DNA from: Leucogyrophana mollusca
Lineage: Eukaryota; Basidiomycota; Agaricomycetes; Boletales
Direction of reading: 5' to 3'
Length of the DNA stretch: 64,000 bases
Assembly: GCA_021014945.1 (NCBI GenBank)
Contig: MU266373.1
Location: forward strand, 68,002 to 132,001
Shown: positions 34,301 to 46,167 of the stretch, piece by piece
How positions within the stretch are numbered: position 1 is the first letter of the stretch
Layout of the letters: each line of letters begins with the position of its first letter
Position numbers and translations under genes: made by a program
Notes under the pieces: generated by a model
The model's input: only the letters and a program-made list of their open reading frames with translations
Database searches by the model: none
Told to the model about the DNA's origin: nothing

Positions 34301-37300
34301 CAGGCGCTTCGGTTTCTGCGACAGGCTCTTCTTCCTTCGTGTTCGTTGTCGAGTCCTGGGTGATAAGTTCCAGTACCCCCTGAGTGCGCAAATCCTTGGC
34401 CGTGCCTTGTGTATCAATACGACCGTCCAACATGCGAACGAGGTAGTATGCCCCTGGCAAGACGAGCTCGACGTGATGTGTGACAAGAATCTGTGCGAAA
34501 AGGTGAGCCAAATAAGTGGAGATGTAGCAATCTTAGCTTACCACAGTGCGATTGGCCAATAACGGTCCACAGAACAGCCTGTCGAATAAGAAACGCGCTG
34601 TATGGCTGTCCTAAACACACCAACTACCTTATACTTGTCCATTCAAGGCAGTCGAAAGCAATAAACTCACCACCGCACTGAGAGGGTCGTCTAACAACAC
34701 ATACTTCGTGCGAGCGTACACTGCACGAGCCAGAGCCACACTGAGCAAGGGCCATTAGTCAACTGAAATGAATGGGCCACGCATAACTCACCGAGCCTTT
34801 TGGCCACCCGACAAACTCACTCCTCTGCACAAGACTTGGTTTAGAGCTCGCCCGGTAGACATCTGACCAGAACTACCAACCTGGCACCAATCTCTGTCTC
34901 ATCTCCGTCTTCCAAAATACTCAAGTCGGGTCTGAGAGCACAACACTCTACTACCGCGTTATACCTTTCCTCGTCGTAGGGATACCCAAACAAGATGTTG
35001 TTCTTGATGGATTGATACCGCAACCAAGGGGTCTGAGCTGCGTACGAGATTGAATGCATTAGCCCATTTTCGTCCACTTTCGACGTGTTCTTCGACATGA
35101 TGAGCTTGCCACCAGTGATAGTCATTTCGCCAAGTAGTGCCATCTCCAACGAAATTCAGTTTCTGCACGTCAACAGCAACTCGAACCTACTCACCAGTAG
35201 CGCAGTCTTCCCGCTCGCAGTAGGTCCAGTAATCACGCTCAGCTCTCCTTCAGGGAATCGCACGGAGATGTCGCGCAGCTCGAATCGATGATCTTCGTGC
35301 TCCGAGACAGCAGTGGCAGAGTCGGAATCAACAGACGTCTCCGTACCCCCGCTTGGGGCTTTCGACTTGCCATTCGGCTTGGCATCGTCTGGCTTCTCGG
35401 GGACCTCATTCCATTTGAAGGTGCCATTTTCGATAGCGAGCCCGTCGTCAAGTGAGTCAAGATCTGTAGGAGTACGAGATTTCTTGATAGACGACACTTG
35501 TTCAGACACTTCGTCCTCGTTGAGGTATGTTTCAATGCGCTTCAAGGCCACCCCGGTCTGACAAAGGACAAATCTGAGTAAGGTGAAAGGCGAACGAACT
35601 AGAATAAGTATTACCTGGAGGACCTGCACGATGAAAGTAGGGACGACATTCAGAGGACGCCTAGACGAAGGAAAGAACTAAGGAAACGTGTCCGTTGATA
35701 CAAATTTCTTCACGTGCACTTACTGCACCATATCGAACAGAGCAATCGACTGGTATGTATGTCGTCAACAAATAACCCCTCCGATTTAGGGCTGGAAGAC
35801 TTACAGTAAACGCGGTAGCGACAGTGAGTTCGTTCCCCTGGTACACAAAAGCAAAGAATGAAAGCAAAGATACCATGATTGGGAGGCTATTCCAGATGGT
35901 CGAAAGCATCACCATGTTCATTCGAGCTGCAGCACAAATAATGGTTAGCATGAAATAAACACCCCATTAGAAGTCAAGCGGGCATGCCTTTCACCATCCA
36001 CTTCATCTCAATACCACGCGCATCCATCGCACGCTTGATCCAGCGATCTTCCCATGCGAAGAACTTGATGAATTTGACTGCGCCGATGAGCTCGTTGAGC
36101 ACCGCCATGCGCTTGTCGCGAGATGCGGCGAGACCCTTCTGGATACGGATGCTGCGCCTCGCGATGAAGCTATTGAGAGGCCATCCAGCGACAAGGGCAA
36201 AGAAACCAGCGAAGGCTGAGATGCCGAGGAGGCTGCGGCGCTCGAGAGTTAGTGGAATCCGAATCACAGTCGTTTGGAGACGCACTTGTACAAGAACACG
36301 CTAGCAATAATGATCTCGAACGGCGCTAGAAAATGGGGCAGCCGTTGGGATAGCCGCAGGAAAAGCAAGCGATAGACATACCTCCGTAAAGATTGTTGAT
36401 AGCAGTCATTACCATCGCGATCTATGCACCCCCGTCAGTGCCTATCAATCCGCCCATGCACGACATTTAGACACACCCGGTTGCAATCCACCGCCATCAA
36501 GTTCACAATCTTCCCGACACCAGCACCAGCCTTCGGATCATCTGCCGTGGGATTTTTTGAGCTGTCTATCCCTGCCTTTTTGTCAGCAGCTTCCTTGGCC
36601 TTGTCTTTGTCGACGATCCCCGAGTAATCAGAGCGCTTGAGAGCTTTGTCATAAGTTGCAGCCATTAATTCCGAACGGATCCGTGTCGCAGCACGTCGTC
36701 CAAACCAAAAGCGCTGTCCATCTGCCTGGGCCTGCAAAGGCTCGCAATAAGTGAGCAGAAAGTAACGAAAGGAAATCGTGACTTGCCTTGCACATGGCGC
36801 ACAAGAAAGTGAGAAAGGCATAGATATAAGCCTTAGCGCGACTGCCAGGTACCGGGTTAGCGATAGCATCGAGGATGCGTCTGTGTGGCGCCAAGCCACT
36901 AAGTCAACTTCTAGTCGACAGATTACACAGATGAAAGTTTACCTCAAGAAGAATGGTGACGCGTAGTTGAATACCGCGCTCACCAGCGTAAGCCCGAAGT
37001 CCATCCTGCAATGGCGTTAGTACAAAACTGTCGACCGAGGCGGAGAAATCTGTCACATGATATCCAGCGAATTGGCAGCCCACAGGCGCCGAAGGAGAGA
37101 CGAGCGCCTTCGGTATAGTTAGCAGACTGTCCTCGGCAACAAGTGGTTGACTTACACAATGGTGCTGAATTTCGTGAAGAGCGCGCGAGACTGTATGGTG
37201 GGACTAAGGTTCCACACATCGTCCTCATTCATAGTCGTCGAGTATCCCTGGCGTACGTTACTATACAGCGCTAAAACAAGGCGGCGAGGGTACATACACG

Positions 37301-38097
37301 TTTAATAAGGGGGTACACCCAGGTGAAGGTGGCCCATCCCCAAAGAGAGGTGTAATCTTCGGGCGCTACGGTAACACCCTAGCAGCATTTGAGTCGAAAG
37401 AAGGGGGGGGATCTCGCAGATCACTCACCACATCCTCTTTCTTAACGTAGGTGCTCGGAAGCGCAAAGGGCATCCCCATGACGACAACCAGCACCACAAG
37501 GACAGCGACCAGGTTGGCTATGAGTCCAGCAAAGGTCAATGCCGGCGGCAGTGGGACCCGAATTATTTTGTGGTCGTAAATCGCGCCTCCGAGGAGTAGC
37601 ACACCAGTCATGAGGTGAATGGTGTACAAGCTGAACAGATCGAAGTGCACCGTGGCTTTGGCTCGGAAAACGGGCTTCCACGTAGCATACAACCATGTTA
37701 GCGCAACGAGGATAGCAGGTACTCCCGACCATATGTGTGACCTGTCAATGGCCAGCGTGTAAACCCCTACGGCCAGCCAAACGAGCGTCTGAAGTAGACC
37801 AATGACAGAAAAGACGGTGTTTCTCCATAGATGCGCGGCGGGCACCTCAAAAGCGTTATCGCGGTCAGATGCAGCATCGGCTGCCAACGCTTCAGCTTCC
37901 TCGAGCGTCAGATATGTCCGGAACCGTGCCTGGCAGGTCGCGAACGCTTTTTTGGCGAACCGTGGAACTGGAACCGGAATAGAGGGAAGACAGAGAGCTA
38001 AGACGAATACTGCAGGAAGGATGGCGCTCCAAGACGATCGAATACATGGTTCCGAGAAGTCAAATGGGCCACTGTCTTCACAAAGGCGGATTCCCAT
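31346..38097 (-). CDS. ABCC/MRP-type ABC transporter (copy 2), multi-exon
   Basis: Paralogue of the transporter at 891-7631, in opposite orientation. ATG at 38097 ([10 protein letters not shown]) aligns with [10 protein letters not shown] of copy 1, and both proteins share the hydrophobic N-terminal block, TMD1, NBD1, TMD2 and NBD2. NBD1 keeps [11 protein letters not shown] and [12 protein letters not shown]2 keeps [13 protein letters not shown] Walker A (exon junction near 32483), the TFIPQ microexon, [20 protein letters not shown] and [11 protein letters not shown]. The NBD2 end is nearly identical to copy 1 over more than 100 residues, while the Ser-rich insert has diverged. TAG at 31346-31348 follows LAAAR, against AAAAK in copy 1. 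Exon structure is shared, including two microexons, so the duplication copied DNA. No break seen. Substrate unknown. Confidence 0.88.
32169..32183 (-). other. 15-nt microexon in ABC transporter copy 2 (TFIPQ)
   Basis: Acceptor cttgttgccag and donor gtaggtgt (minus strand) bound 15 bases that encode TFIPQ, matching the microexon at 6821-6835. Confidence 0.75.
33487..33512 (-). other. 26-nt microexon in ABC transporter copy 2 (RMLNRFGK)
   Basis: Bounded by aaacctatag and gtgaccaat on the minus strand. It matches the 26-nt exon of copy 1 at 5505-5530 in length, phase and product. Confidence 0.75.
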
Positions 38098-38643
38098 GGT
38101 CGCGGATACCACGGCCGTAATCTGGAACAGAACGCTCAGTTTGCGTAAATTGGAGAAAACCCAACCTTGAGGAAAAGACGACAACTGTGCACCAGTTGGC
38201 AAACTATGGTGCGACCAGAGTTCACTTGTATTATAACAGTCGGCCCTTTTGCGAGTACACATGTGATCCCCGGTCGGTGCGGATCACTGAGGCGCCGGCC
38301 GTGTGCGTCAAGGAGTTGCCGCAGTCTCAAAGTGTCGATAAGGACGTCTAAATTTACAACATAACCAGGCAACAATGCAGCGCACAGCCTTGGATAAGAG
38401 CGGGGGAATGGTGTTAAGAAGGTTTATTGGTGCTGCGCCTGCAGTCTTTTAGGAGCAAAGGTCATTTGTCCCCTTTGCCGCCTGAGCGCAAAGCTAAGGC
38501 GTAGCGTACCTCATAAGACCCCGCAGTCACCCTGCTAGTCAATCCCTCCAGCCGCACAAGAAAGTTACTCAGACATGTCGAGATCCAAAGGCGCGGACTA
38601 TTGGTATACTTGCAAGCTCTTCGTATAAAGATATGGAAGACCT
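38098..38643. other. Promoter region of ABC transporter copy 2
   Basis: No gene seen between the transporter start and the 3' end of DPM3. A minus-strand open frame extends the transporter frame upstream to about 38262, but MGIRL at 38097 aligns with copy 1 and is preferred. Confidence 0.45.
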
Positions 38644-39132
38644 TCAATCCACAGTAACACCCCTCCCTCGGAGATCGTTCTTGGCCTCGTTTATTTCCTG
38701 CAAGAAACATTTTCAGTCCTTTCATTATGGTGAAGAAAGATGACGAGATTGGACGTGGCCATTTCCTCAAAGCTTGATGGTCACTGCAGTTACTTGCCCC
38801 CTGGTAGGACTAGGCAGGGGAGCATAGACAAGTAGCTCACCTGGAGCAGCTCGGTATAAGCCTCTGGACAATCCCTAAACGTGAACAAGCCCCAGCCGAG
38901 GCTCCATAGAGAATATGAACCGAAAGAGACGAGTAGCCACCAAGGAATCTAGATGTAGGATATTGTTAGTGAGAGCTTGGTGGTCTCAGTCGGAAGGTCC
39001 ACGCACCAGAGGCAGAACCTCCTGTGCTACATCCGTGTCTACCAATGGTACCGGTAGAAAGGCGAAAAGCGTCAGAAAGTACGCTGCTGCCAGGAATGTT
39101 GAAACAAAAGCAACACGGTGGGCGCGGGCCAT
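38644..39132 (-). CDS. DPM3: Dolichol-phosphate mannosyltransferase subunit 3
   Basis: Small two-span ER protein that tethers and stabilises the catalytic Dpm1 in the dolichol-phosphate-mannose synthase complex, feeding N-glycosylation, O-mannosylation and GPI anchors. Exon 1 encodes MARAHRVAFVSTFLAAAYFL…LPVPLVDTDVAQEVLPL. After an intron comes IPWWLLVSFGSYSLWSLG and LFTFRDCPEAYTELLQ. After a second, longer intron comes EINEAKNDLRGRGVTVD and TGA at 38644-38646. All parts match the family in order and total length (about 93 residues). The gene is easily missed because each exon is short. An upstream ATG at 39213 is in frame, but MARA is the conserved start. Confidence 0.88.
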
Positions 39133-39813
39133 AATTGTTGTCCAAGAGGGCTGATTTTCTGGGATGACTGGCCCGTCGACAAATTGATGGGAAGAATACG
39201 CCGTTAAATACAAGGTCGACGCTCAGGTAATGACTTCAGGTCTTCACGGTTCGTTGCCAGCAGGTTGGCAGTTAAACTTCAAGACTCTGGCTGGCCGTAT
39301 TCACGACCCCACGTGTCAATAATACACCCGATGGTTAACTCCGAAGGCTGATTCGGACTGTCCCGACCCTCTGCTCCATCGTGACATGGCTCACAAAAAT
39401 CAAGCATGTACAATCTCAGTGCTCTGTCCAATGTCAGGGTCGACCTCGCTTTTCCGACAGCGCTTTTCGCGCTAGACTGTGCCACGGAGCCCTCGCTGTT
39501 TCTCGCCATGAGGCTGCTTCGCAAGTTCGCGGAACGTTCATCTCTTGGGAATCGAGTCATCGACAGACAAACTCGGTTCATCACAGCGAGCTTTTCCCTC
39601 TTCAATCTGAGTGTAGAAAGGAATATCGGCATCCATTACCAAAATTACGGGGGAGGATCGATCTATATACTAACCTACTAGCGTCTCGTGCCCGGTCATG
39701 TTGTCTATTGGATACTAGCTGATCAGTTGGTTTCCTCCGGGGTTATCTGCTGTGCAGCCCAATTACTCCTTGATCCCTGGATTGTACGGCCGCTGATGGA
39801 TAAATACTTCCGC
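39133..39813. other. Intergenic region; nothing recognised
   Basis: Contains the DPM3 promoter and the 3' flank of the next minus-strand gene. The open frames at 39279-39722 have no family likeness. Confidence 0.4.
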
Positions 39814-40711
39814 TCAGAAAACAGTGCCAACAAAACCAAGGACAATCCCAGCGGTCAGAGCGACCGTTAGAGTCAACCCTGCCTTTGCTACGGCATTGTC
39901 ACCACACCATACAGCTCCACATAGACCCACTATCCCGGCAGCGCCGGCTGCCCCCACAAACAACGTTGGCAGGGCGAGAAGAGTGAGTGCCAATGTAAAC
40001 TTCCATGGTCTATGTGACAATTCCTAATGAGTTACCATAACCAAATCAGAAAGCGTTCAGCTGAAAGTAAGTCTCACAACAAACCCCAGGAATGCGACAC
40101 TTACTCTGAGAGAGTTTGCCTGGACATCCATCAAGACAAATAAGAGGAAAGTTCCACACCCAACTGCAAGAAACGCTAGGCAAAAAGCTGCCAGTATGGT
40201 GACGTAGGGCATCGGCTGCAACCAGTTCGCAATGCTTGTCCCAGGTTCGGTCGTCAAGAAAGCGGCCGTCGTGCTATCGTCCTATCTGTAAGTACTTTTG
40301 TGACATCTAGAGGCGTGTCAGCAGAACACGCACGCGAGGATGAGAGATGCAACGACGTTAATATTCCCAACGCGCGAGAACAATGCTGATTTGAAGTCTT
40401 GCCATTGGGATTCATTCTCTGGCGCAGTAATCTCTCGCAATCGGTTTGTGGATGATATCCCAAGAGCAAGCAGGAAGAGGACTGCAATGGTCAGTGAATA
40501 CGATGACGTGGCCAGGGATGGGCTGCGTACCATGTCTTATTCGCCTTCCTAAGAGTGTTGGCGGCGAGAACAGAAGGGGTGGAACTTGCGTGTTTGCCCT
40601 TGGTAAGCTGATCTCTGGCTTCGTGTCCACTGGGACAGCCACAACTGCGACCGTTTCTTCAAGGGGCTTGCCCGCGGCCAGTCCAGCGGGTAAGGTATGG
40701 GTTTCAGACAT
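39814..40711 (-). CDS. Small multi-span membrane protein, unknown function
   Basis: Minus-strand exons encode at least four hydrophobic segments: SYSLTIAVLFLLALGIS, YVTILAAFCLAFLAVGCG, FTLALTLLALPTLFVGAAG and GLTLTVALTAGIVLGFVG, ending VGTVF with TGA at 39814-39816. ATG at 40711 opens an Ala/Val/Pro-rich soluble N-terminus (MSETHTLPAGLAAGKPLEE). The splice between the N-terminal exon and the first membrane segment (around 40540-40600) is uncertain; an alternative start is ATG at 40533. I do not recognise the family. Similar small four-span proteins of unknown role are common in agaricomycetes. Confidence 0.5.
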
Positions 40712-41147
40712 GGCTCAGACATGGGGATGAAGCCGTTTTGTCGTACCACCAGCCAATGTTTAAGTCATTGTCTGACATCGGCTGTGCAGCGCTTGTTGCT
40801 CCCCTGAGGCTACCCAACTCGTGTAAGGAACCTCAGCGTATTAGGGCAAATGTCATACACAATATGCCACAGAACCTCGCAGAAAGGGGGTACAGTTACC
40901 CAGCTAGCACTGAAGGCTGTGGTGATTGATTAAGGCGTTGATCGACATGGGTACGCGGTACACAGCTTGTAGGTTTCTGATAGGCAACTGTTCACCAAGT
41001 TGTCGCGCATTGTGACCAACCAGGTTAGAATTAGTCCTAGGACGCCGCAACCCGCCGCGTCCGTCATTAAAGCATCCTCTGGGGTGACGAAGGCTCTCCC
41101 TTGCTGCGCTCGGGTGCCCTCGCCGGTACGCAAGGAGCGACCCGCCC

Positions 41148-42290
41148 TCATACGTCTGGCAAACCCACACTTCTCGAAAACGACATGGGCGATAGACACA
41201 CGTCGATCGGTGGGCCTGCCAAATGTATGTGACGATCGACCTTCCGCAGATGCAGCTGCATTCGCGAGGCCAAGATAGTATGCATGACAGCTTGATATCT
41301 GCTCCGCGAGACTGTCAATGAGTGTTTCGGTCGACAGCAAAAAGGATTGCTCACGTGTTAAGCAACTCGGAGTATTGGATCTGGTGGGTTACGGTCGGGT
41401 AAATTGCTGCTGATTGAGGAAAAATTATGCAGACACACCGGAAGAAGGAATATGACGAGGACGTTCGTCACGGACATAGCTTAGAAAGGAAAAACAGCTC
41501 AGCTAGGGAGGGCATGAACCACGTGAACACAACTCACCGAACACGCTAAGGCAGTAGAAAACACCGTCACGGGTTAGCCTTTGGATGAGCGCATTGGGAG
41601 CGTAGTGGAAATGTTTATGGGCACGATACAGCGTGAGGGAAATTATGACTGCATAAACGAATTCATTGTTGTTCAAGGCGTTCGGGAATGAGGAGGCAGC
41701 TCTTACTAGCTTCCGAAATCATGATGACAACGAAACACACAAATAATGTGGAATTTGCGCCAGTTTTATAACACCCGTGTATGATAGGCAAAGGGGGTTC
41801 GCCGACTGACGATACTTGAGTCAGTCAGGAACATTGAATGACGGTAGCAGAACATACACGTTACTGAGGGTAAAAAGGGGCCCAGGATAACAACCAGGGA
41901 TGTGATACTGGCCTGTAAGATCCCAAGAAGAGTCGATGTGATTCAATCACGGTGCATTTAGAACGGGCTTACCGTCAGTGTAAAACATGATATGGCGAAA
42001 ATAACTCTACTGCCGTTCCACATCGCATAACAGCGCAACGCGAAGATGCCTGCAAACAAATCAGCATCCGCAGTGTGTACCAGAAGACGTTGAGCATACA
42101 TTCCGAGATGGTGATCGCAATGGCATGCAGGACTGGAGGTGTGATTCAGTCAAGGTCAAGAAGCGGCCGGTGGATATAACTCACTCGTCTTTGAGGTTCG
42201 CTCGGACGCTTGAATGCAATGGATTGGAAAGAATGAATCAATGATGCAATTATTAAGATAAGACAGCGTATGGTATCGACGTAGCCAAGG
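41148..42290 (-). CDS. 7TM-like (DUF6533-type) membrane protein, probably 5'-truncated
   Basis: Spliced minus-strand pieces give the middle and end of a fungal seven-span protein of the DUF6533 kind: LHAIAITISE joined to IFALRCYAMWNGSRVIFAI (the LRxYAxW signature), SITSLVVILGPFYPQ, EPPLPIIHGCYKTGANSTLF, ALIQRLTRDGVFYCLSVF joined to MSVTNVLVIFLLP, then YPTVTHQIQYSELLNT and AVMHTILASRMQLHLRKV before the stop at 41148. The usual first part, which holds the DYxLTxxxEVxxIW-like stretch, was not found upstream, so the gene may be truncated or a pseudogene. Function in the family is unknown; a receptor-like role is often assumed. A smaller decayed copy is at 17430-17760. Confidence 0.55.
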
Positions 42291-42778
42291 TGGGCGAAAG
42301 CGCGAAGCGCTTTCCGGCCCCGACGTGTGGATCCAGACCCTGTTGGGGAGACGAGGTGAGCTGCGAGGGTGGGTGGGATGCCTCGCGAACCTCGGGGATA
42401 AGGAATACACGACAGGGCAAAGGTGTAGGAGGAGATGCGAGGCGCGGAATCAGTGATGATGACGCTCAGGGTGTGGTGGGTGGGGAAAAGAAAGCTCGAG
42501 CACGACGACGAGCCTCGAGGAAAGGGCGAGCGGTGGTCGCGGCACGAGAAGAAGGAGTGCGTGCCGCGCCTGCCGCTCGCTCAAAGACTATACTCTAATC
42601 CTCCGCTCGTTCCTCGCTACGTAATAGAGCCGCAAACAGGGTGGATTACGATTGGGGGTAATGTGGATGTGATACTGTTTGCGACCTTTGGACACAAGGA
42701 CCCTACTTGAATTACTCGAAGCGGGTTAACGAGCGAGTAAAGGGATGGTTGCCAAAATTACTCAGTACAATACGATGG
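42291..42778. other. Intergenic region; nothing recognised
   Basis: Lies between the 7TM-like gene and the 3' end of cyclin C. GC-rich purine stretches occur near 42420-42580; no conserved coding sequence. Confidence 0.4.
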
Positions 42779-44270
42779 CTACCCCGCAGCTTGAGTCCTT
42801 TCGAGCATCTTATTTACCGCAACTGGCCTTCCAGACGCGGGATGCGAGAGGTCCGAAAGTCGATTCTCTCGCATCCTCGCCAAGATTTGCATCAAAATCA
42901 CTGGAGTCACTACACCAGTCCCGCCATATCTCTGGGTATCACCTGGAACCTCCGGGGCGACTGTGACGGGTGTCCCGGCACCACTGAGGCTCCCGCTCCG
43001 GCTTGCATGCGTAGTGGATGAGAATGGCGACCCCGCTTGGGTTGCCTGTCCTTGGAACGAGGTGCGGGCAGTGTTATCAGGCGGGCAATCCTCCTTGTAT
43101 CTATCCCAAAGAGTATACAGCGATATTATTTCTTGGGCGATTGTGGCGATGAGCGGCATTGAGACATTTAGGTCAGCAAAGAATCCGATAAAGTCCTGTG
43201 CAGACTTCTTCCCAGTGTTGGAGGCGTGGCTGGCTTGACGTGAGGACCGTCGAGGAGAGGTTTGATGCTCAGTCAGCTGACTTTGGACCTGTTGCGCTGC
43301 CGATGAGGAGTGAGACTGGAGCATTTCTCGTGTAGGGGAGTGTAGGACCAGCGTGAGATAGAGAGCAGTAATGGCGAGTAAATGAGGTGGATAGACCACA
43401 CAGAGATTAGAACGATATGTATCGTTGATTATTGACCTGCGAGCTGCGATATGGTCACTTGCAATGTCGTAGAAATGAAGAGAAATACCAAGCCAGTTGA
43501 AGCGCTCCATCGGGCAACTCCAGCTGCCCGTCACCACTCCCCCAGTACCGAAGCCCGTCGTCGATTCCAGCCGCAACTTCTCCAGCTTCAGCTTGTAGAT
43601 CGCTCGAGCTCTCTGTCTTGCACAGAGATAGGAGTGTACGGTACGGGTGAAAGATAGTGAGGTCGCATTCAAGGTCATCGACGAGATAGAATTCCATTTC
43701 TGCCAACTTAGAGTTGTCAGAGGGGAACGACTTTACTGAATACGGAGGTTCTGGAACGGGTAATGCCGGTAAATTTGCGTGGATGGAGGTTGAGTTATCG
43801 TGAAGACTCACGACTGAAAAATAACCGCGTTTCTGCGACCATGTTCTTGATGTGTATCGGGGACTCCTCCGCTTTGGCCGCGACATAACAACAAGCAGCA
43901 ATGACTATGAAGGGATCGGTCTCGCAATATGAGTTCTTGAGGTAGAACCTGCGAAAGAAAACAGTTGCGCTTGCGATAACACGCTGCCGCAGATTCAACT
44001 TCTTTCCAAGTTTCGCGATGACTGAAAAGTTCAGCCTTCTATCACACCTGAGAACAGCGGACTGACCATTGGCGAAAAAGATGGAGAAGAATTCGAGGTA
44101 TTCTGGATCTTCGACGTACTGAAGATCGTCTGTACGGGCTTGTCTGAGTGTAGCGCGGTCTATAATCCATCGTTTGCTATGGGTAGCCGCGGCATTACTA
44201 TGAGCATCTGCTGTCTCCTCGGGTTTGTGCGCCCTCACTAATGTGAACTGGCCCAAAAGTCTGTCGCCAT
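42779..44270 (-). CDS. SSN8: Cyclin C, Mediator kinase module subunit
   Basis: Cyclin partner of Cdk8 (Ssn3) in the Mediator kinase module, which regulates RNA polymerase II transcription. The start is ATG at 44270: MATDFWASSH joins after the first intron to YKRWIIDRATL, the standard cyclin C N-terminus. Both cyclin boxes follow, with KKLNLRQRVIASATVFFRRF, IAACCYVAAKAEESP, EFYLVDDLECDL and the second box IINDTYRSNLCVVYPPHLLA and ALYLTL. Between them and at the C-terminus are Ser/Gly/Pro-rich low-complexity stretches. The terminal region DFIGFFADLNVSMPLIATIAQEI is conserved in fungi. The end is TAG at 42779-42781. Five or six introns. No anomaly seen. Confidence 0.85.
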
Positions 44271-44937
44271 GAGATCGAGGGTAAGGATTTGTCTGACGGG
44301 CCCAAAATTGGGAGTCCTTTAGCTTGCCTTCGTTATGCAGTCAACGTTCGCTGGGTCGGTGCCAGGTGGACAAGGGTGGACATGATCAGCCAAACCACAG
44401 CACTGCCACCACAACTTTCCATGACCCCCACAATTCCAGTGACTCTAAGTACTCAAGTTCATACTCCCAATAGAACTCACATCACTCCGAACTCACGATC
44501 ATCGTACCACTGGAAGGTACTGGTGGCGTTGATATGGGTGTGAGTATATCAACCTCCTCCGTAGTATCGAGCGACTTCAGAGAATTCACCTGCCATAGTC
44601 ATCTAATCACGATATACATGACATGCCGTGAGCCAAGGTTGCCAGTTGCCCCCCTCACTTTGTGACTGAGTAGCCAAAGGTATGTATCTGCCCGTGTCAG
44701 AGCCAGAAGCAAACCATCACGCTATGTCCGAAACCGCAGACCACTGAGTCCAATGCCTGGGGACTGGCTAAATCAGTGGGCATCCGACTCCCACTACCCC
44801 ACGATATGTGTCTGGAGCATCTGGTACATAATTCACGGGTATACGGATATATATATAAATGCGGACGGCAACAAGGCCCCAGTGGACAAGCTTTCGGCTG
44901 TGTACTTTGTAAGGTGCCAATTCAGCATCCACGGCTG
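44271..44937. other. Intergenic region; nothing recognised
   Basis: Contains the SSN8 promoter and the 3' flank of the secreted-protein gene. A plus-strand open frame at 44753-45091 is antisense to the latter and is not supported. Confidence 0.4.
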
Positions 44938-45658
44938 TCAAAGAACAAACAGACTGCCAACGGCCACTGAGGTGAGCCCTACTGCCATACCTACAGCAGC
45001 CCTCATTTCCATGGCGCCGCCTTTGCCGCCTCCCGATGGAGAGCCCCCACTTGAGCCGCCGGAAGGATTGAGCTACAAATCAAATAAGTGACTTAGGGGA
45101 GAAGAGCACCACTTGGACAGACCTGGTAATTACCACCGCAATCCTGATTCCAACCTACCACAATGTCGGCGGTTAGTGGCAGTGGACACTGAGCAAACAT
45201 ATCGGAGTGGCCTTACCGTCAACCGTGTCTTGAGCGCTGCTGGCGTCGTCATAGCCCATGGATACGAGACAACTCTCACATGTAGCAAGGTTCTGTCCAT
45301 TGCCACTGGCGCACAAGCAGGAATGTAAATCAGTGGCATTCCCGCAGTTCTGTAAATGGGAAACATGAGTTGGCCAACAATGGCCGGACGATGTCGACAT
45401 TCGACCACATCGAAAGACGAACGGCTATGGTTTCCAAGACCCCGCAAGTAGAACACTGGCTAAAAGGGTTCGAGTCACTGGGGTCGGATCCACTTGTCTG
45501 GCGACCGGCCAGAGCATTGACACCAGCGGGATGGGCTCCATATACGACTGTACAAACCAGGTATCAGTTTGGAAAGGAGCTGAGCTGCAAGAATTACTCG
45601 GTGAAATACCTTGCGCGATGACAGCAAGAGCCTGGAGGAGGGGGGTAATCTGAACCAT
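44938..45658 (-). CDS. Small secreted Cys-rich protein with C-terminal GPI/TM-like tail
   Basis: Reconstructed from four or five short exons. ATG at 45658 opens a signal peptide (MVQITPLLQALAVIAQ) that splices to VYGAHPAGVNALAGRQTS. A compact cysteine domain follows: FSQCSTCGVLETIA, NCGNATDLHSCLCASGNG, NLATCESCLVSMG and DGWNQDCGG. A Gly/Ser-rich linker (GGSSGGSPSGGGKGGA) then leads to a hydrophobic end VGMAVGLTSVAVGSLFVL with TGA at 44938-44940. The last intron (donor after …GGNYQ, about 50 nt) is needed to join the cysteine domain to the tail. The layout is that of GPI-anchored small secreted proteins common in agaricomycetes; function unknown. Exon edges are moderately sure. Confidence 0.65.
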
Positions 45659-46167
45659 GTTGGTGGATTTGGATCAGTGAAACGTAGGTGTACTCTAAAT
45701 CTTCACCTCCAAGTAAAAACTTCCTTCTTATAGGGAGCTTTGAGGTGTTGGTCTGGGGCGGTGCAAAATTTTTAGGGCGCGAACGGAAAGTATGGAGACG
45801 ACCCACAGGTGGGTTACGGCCGGTCATGAGACCCGAGGACAATTTTTTATTTGATTGACGTCGACAACCCCCGACCCAGTGACTCAGCCACTGCGCTCCA
45901 CACAATATGGGGCGCATGATTTGTTGCCAGATACATTGAATAGTAGCCGGTGATCTTCCTCAGCGGCCTCTGCTCTGCCCACTCGACGCATTTGTTTCAC
46001 CTTGTCACGAACATCTCGAGATTAAGTGTGAGTGTTAGTCGCCCGAGGGGGGTCTTTGCAGCCGCGCAACGCTTCCGATCACTGATGATAGTTGTGGTTC
46101 GAGTCGTGTACGGGATCGTGTGGGTTGAACAAGCGACGTGAATTAAATGCGACCCTCCTACTTATTG
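45659..46167. other. Intergenic region; nothing recognised
   Basis: Promoter of the secreted-protein gene and 3' flank of URB1. No coding sequence with family likeness. Confidence 0.4.

Noticed and set aside
891..38097. The two ABC transporters as an assembly-made palindrome
   Set aside because: The copies differ in the Ser-rich insert, N-terminus and introns, so they are diverged paralogues.
40930..41340. 136-codon minus-strand open frame as a separate gene
   Set aside because: It is an alternative frame over the last exon and 3' flank of the 7TM-like gene; the conserved frame is AVMHTILASRMQL.
45460..45500. B-box-like gggttcgagtc near 45467
   Set aside because: It lies in the coding exon of the secreted protein and no matching A box or stems were found.
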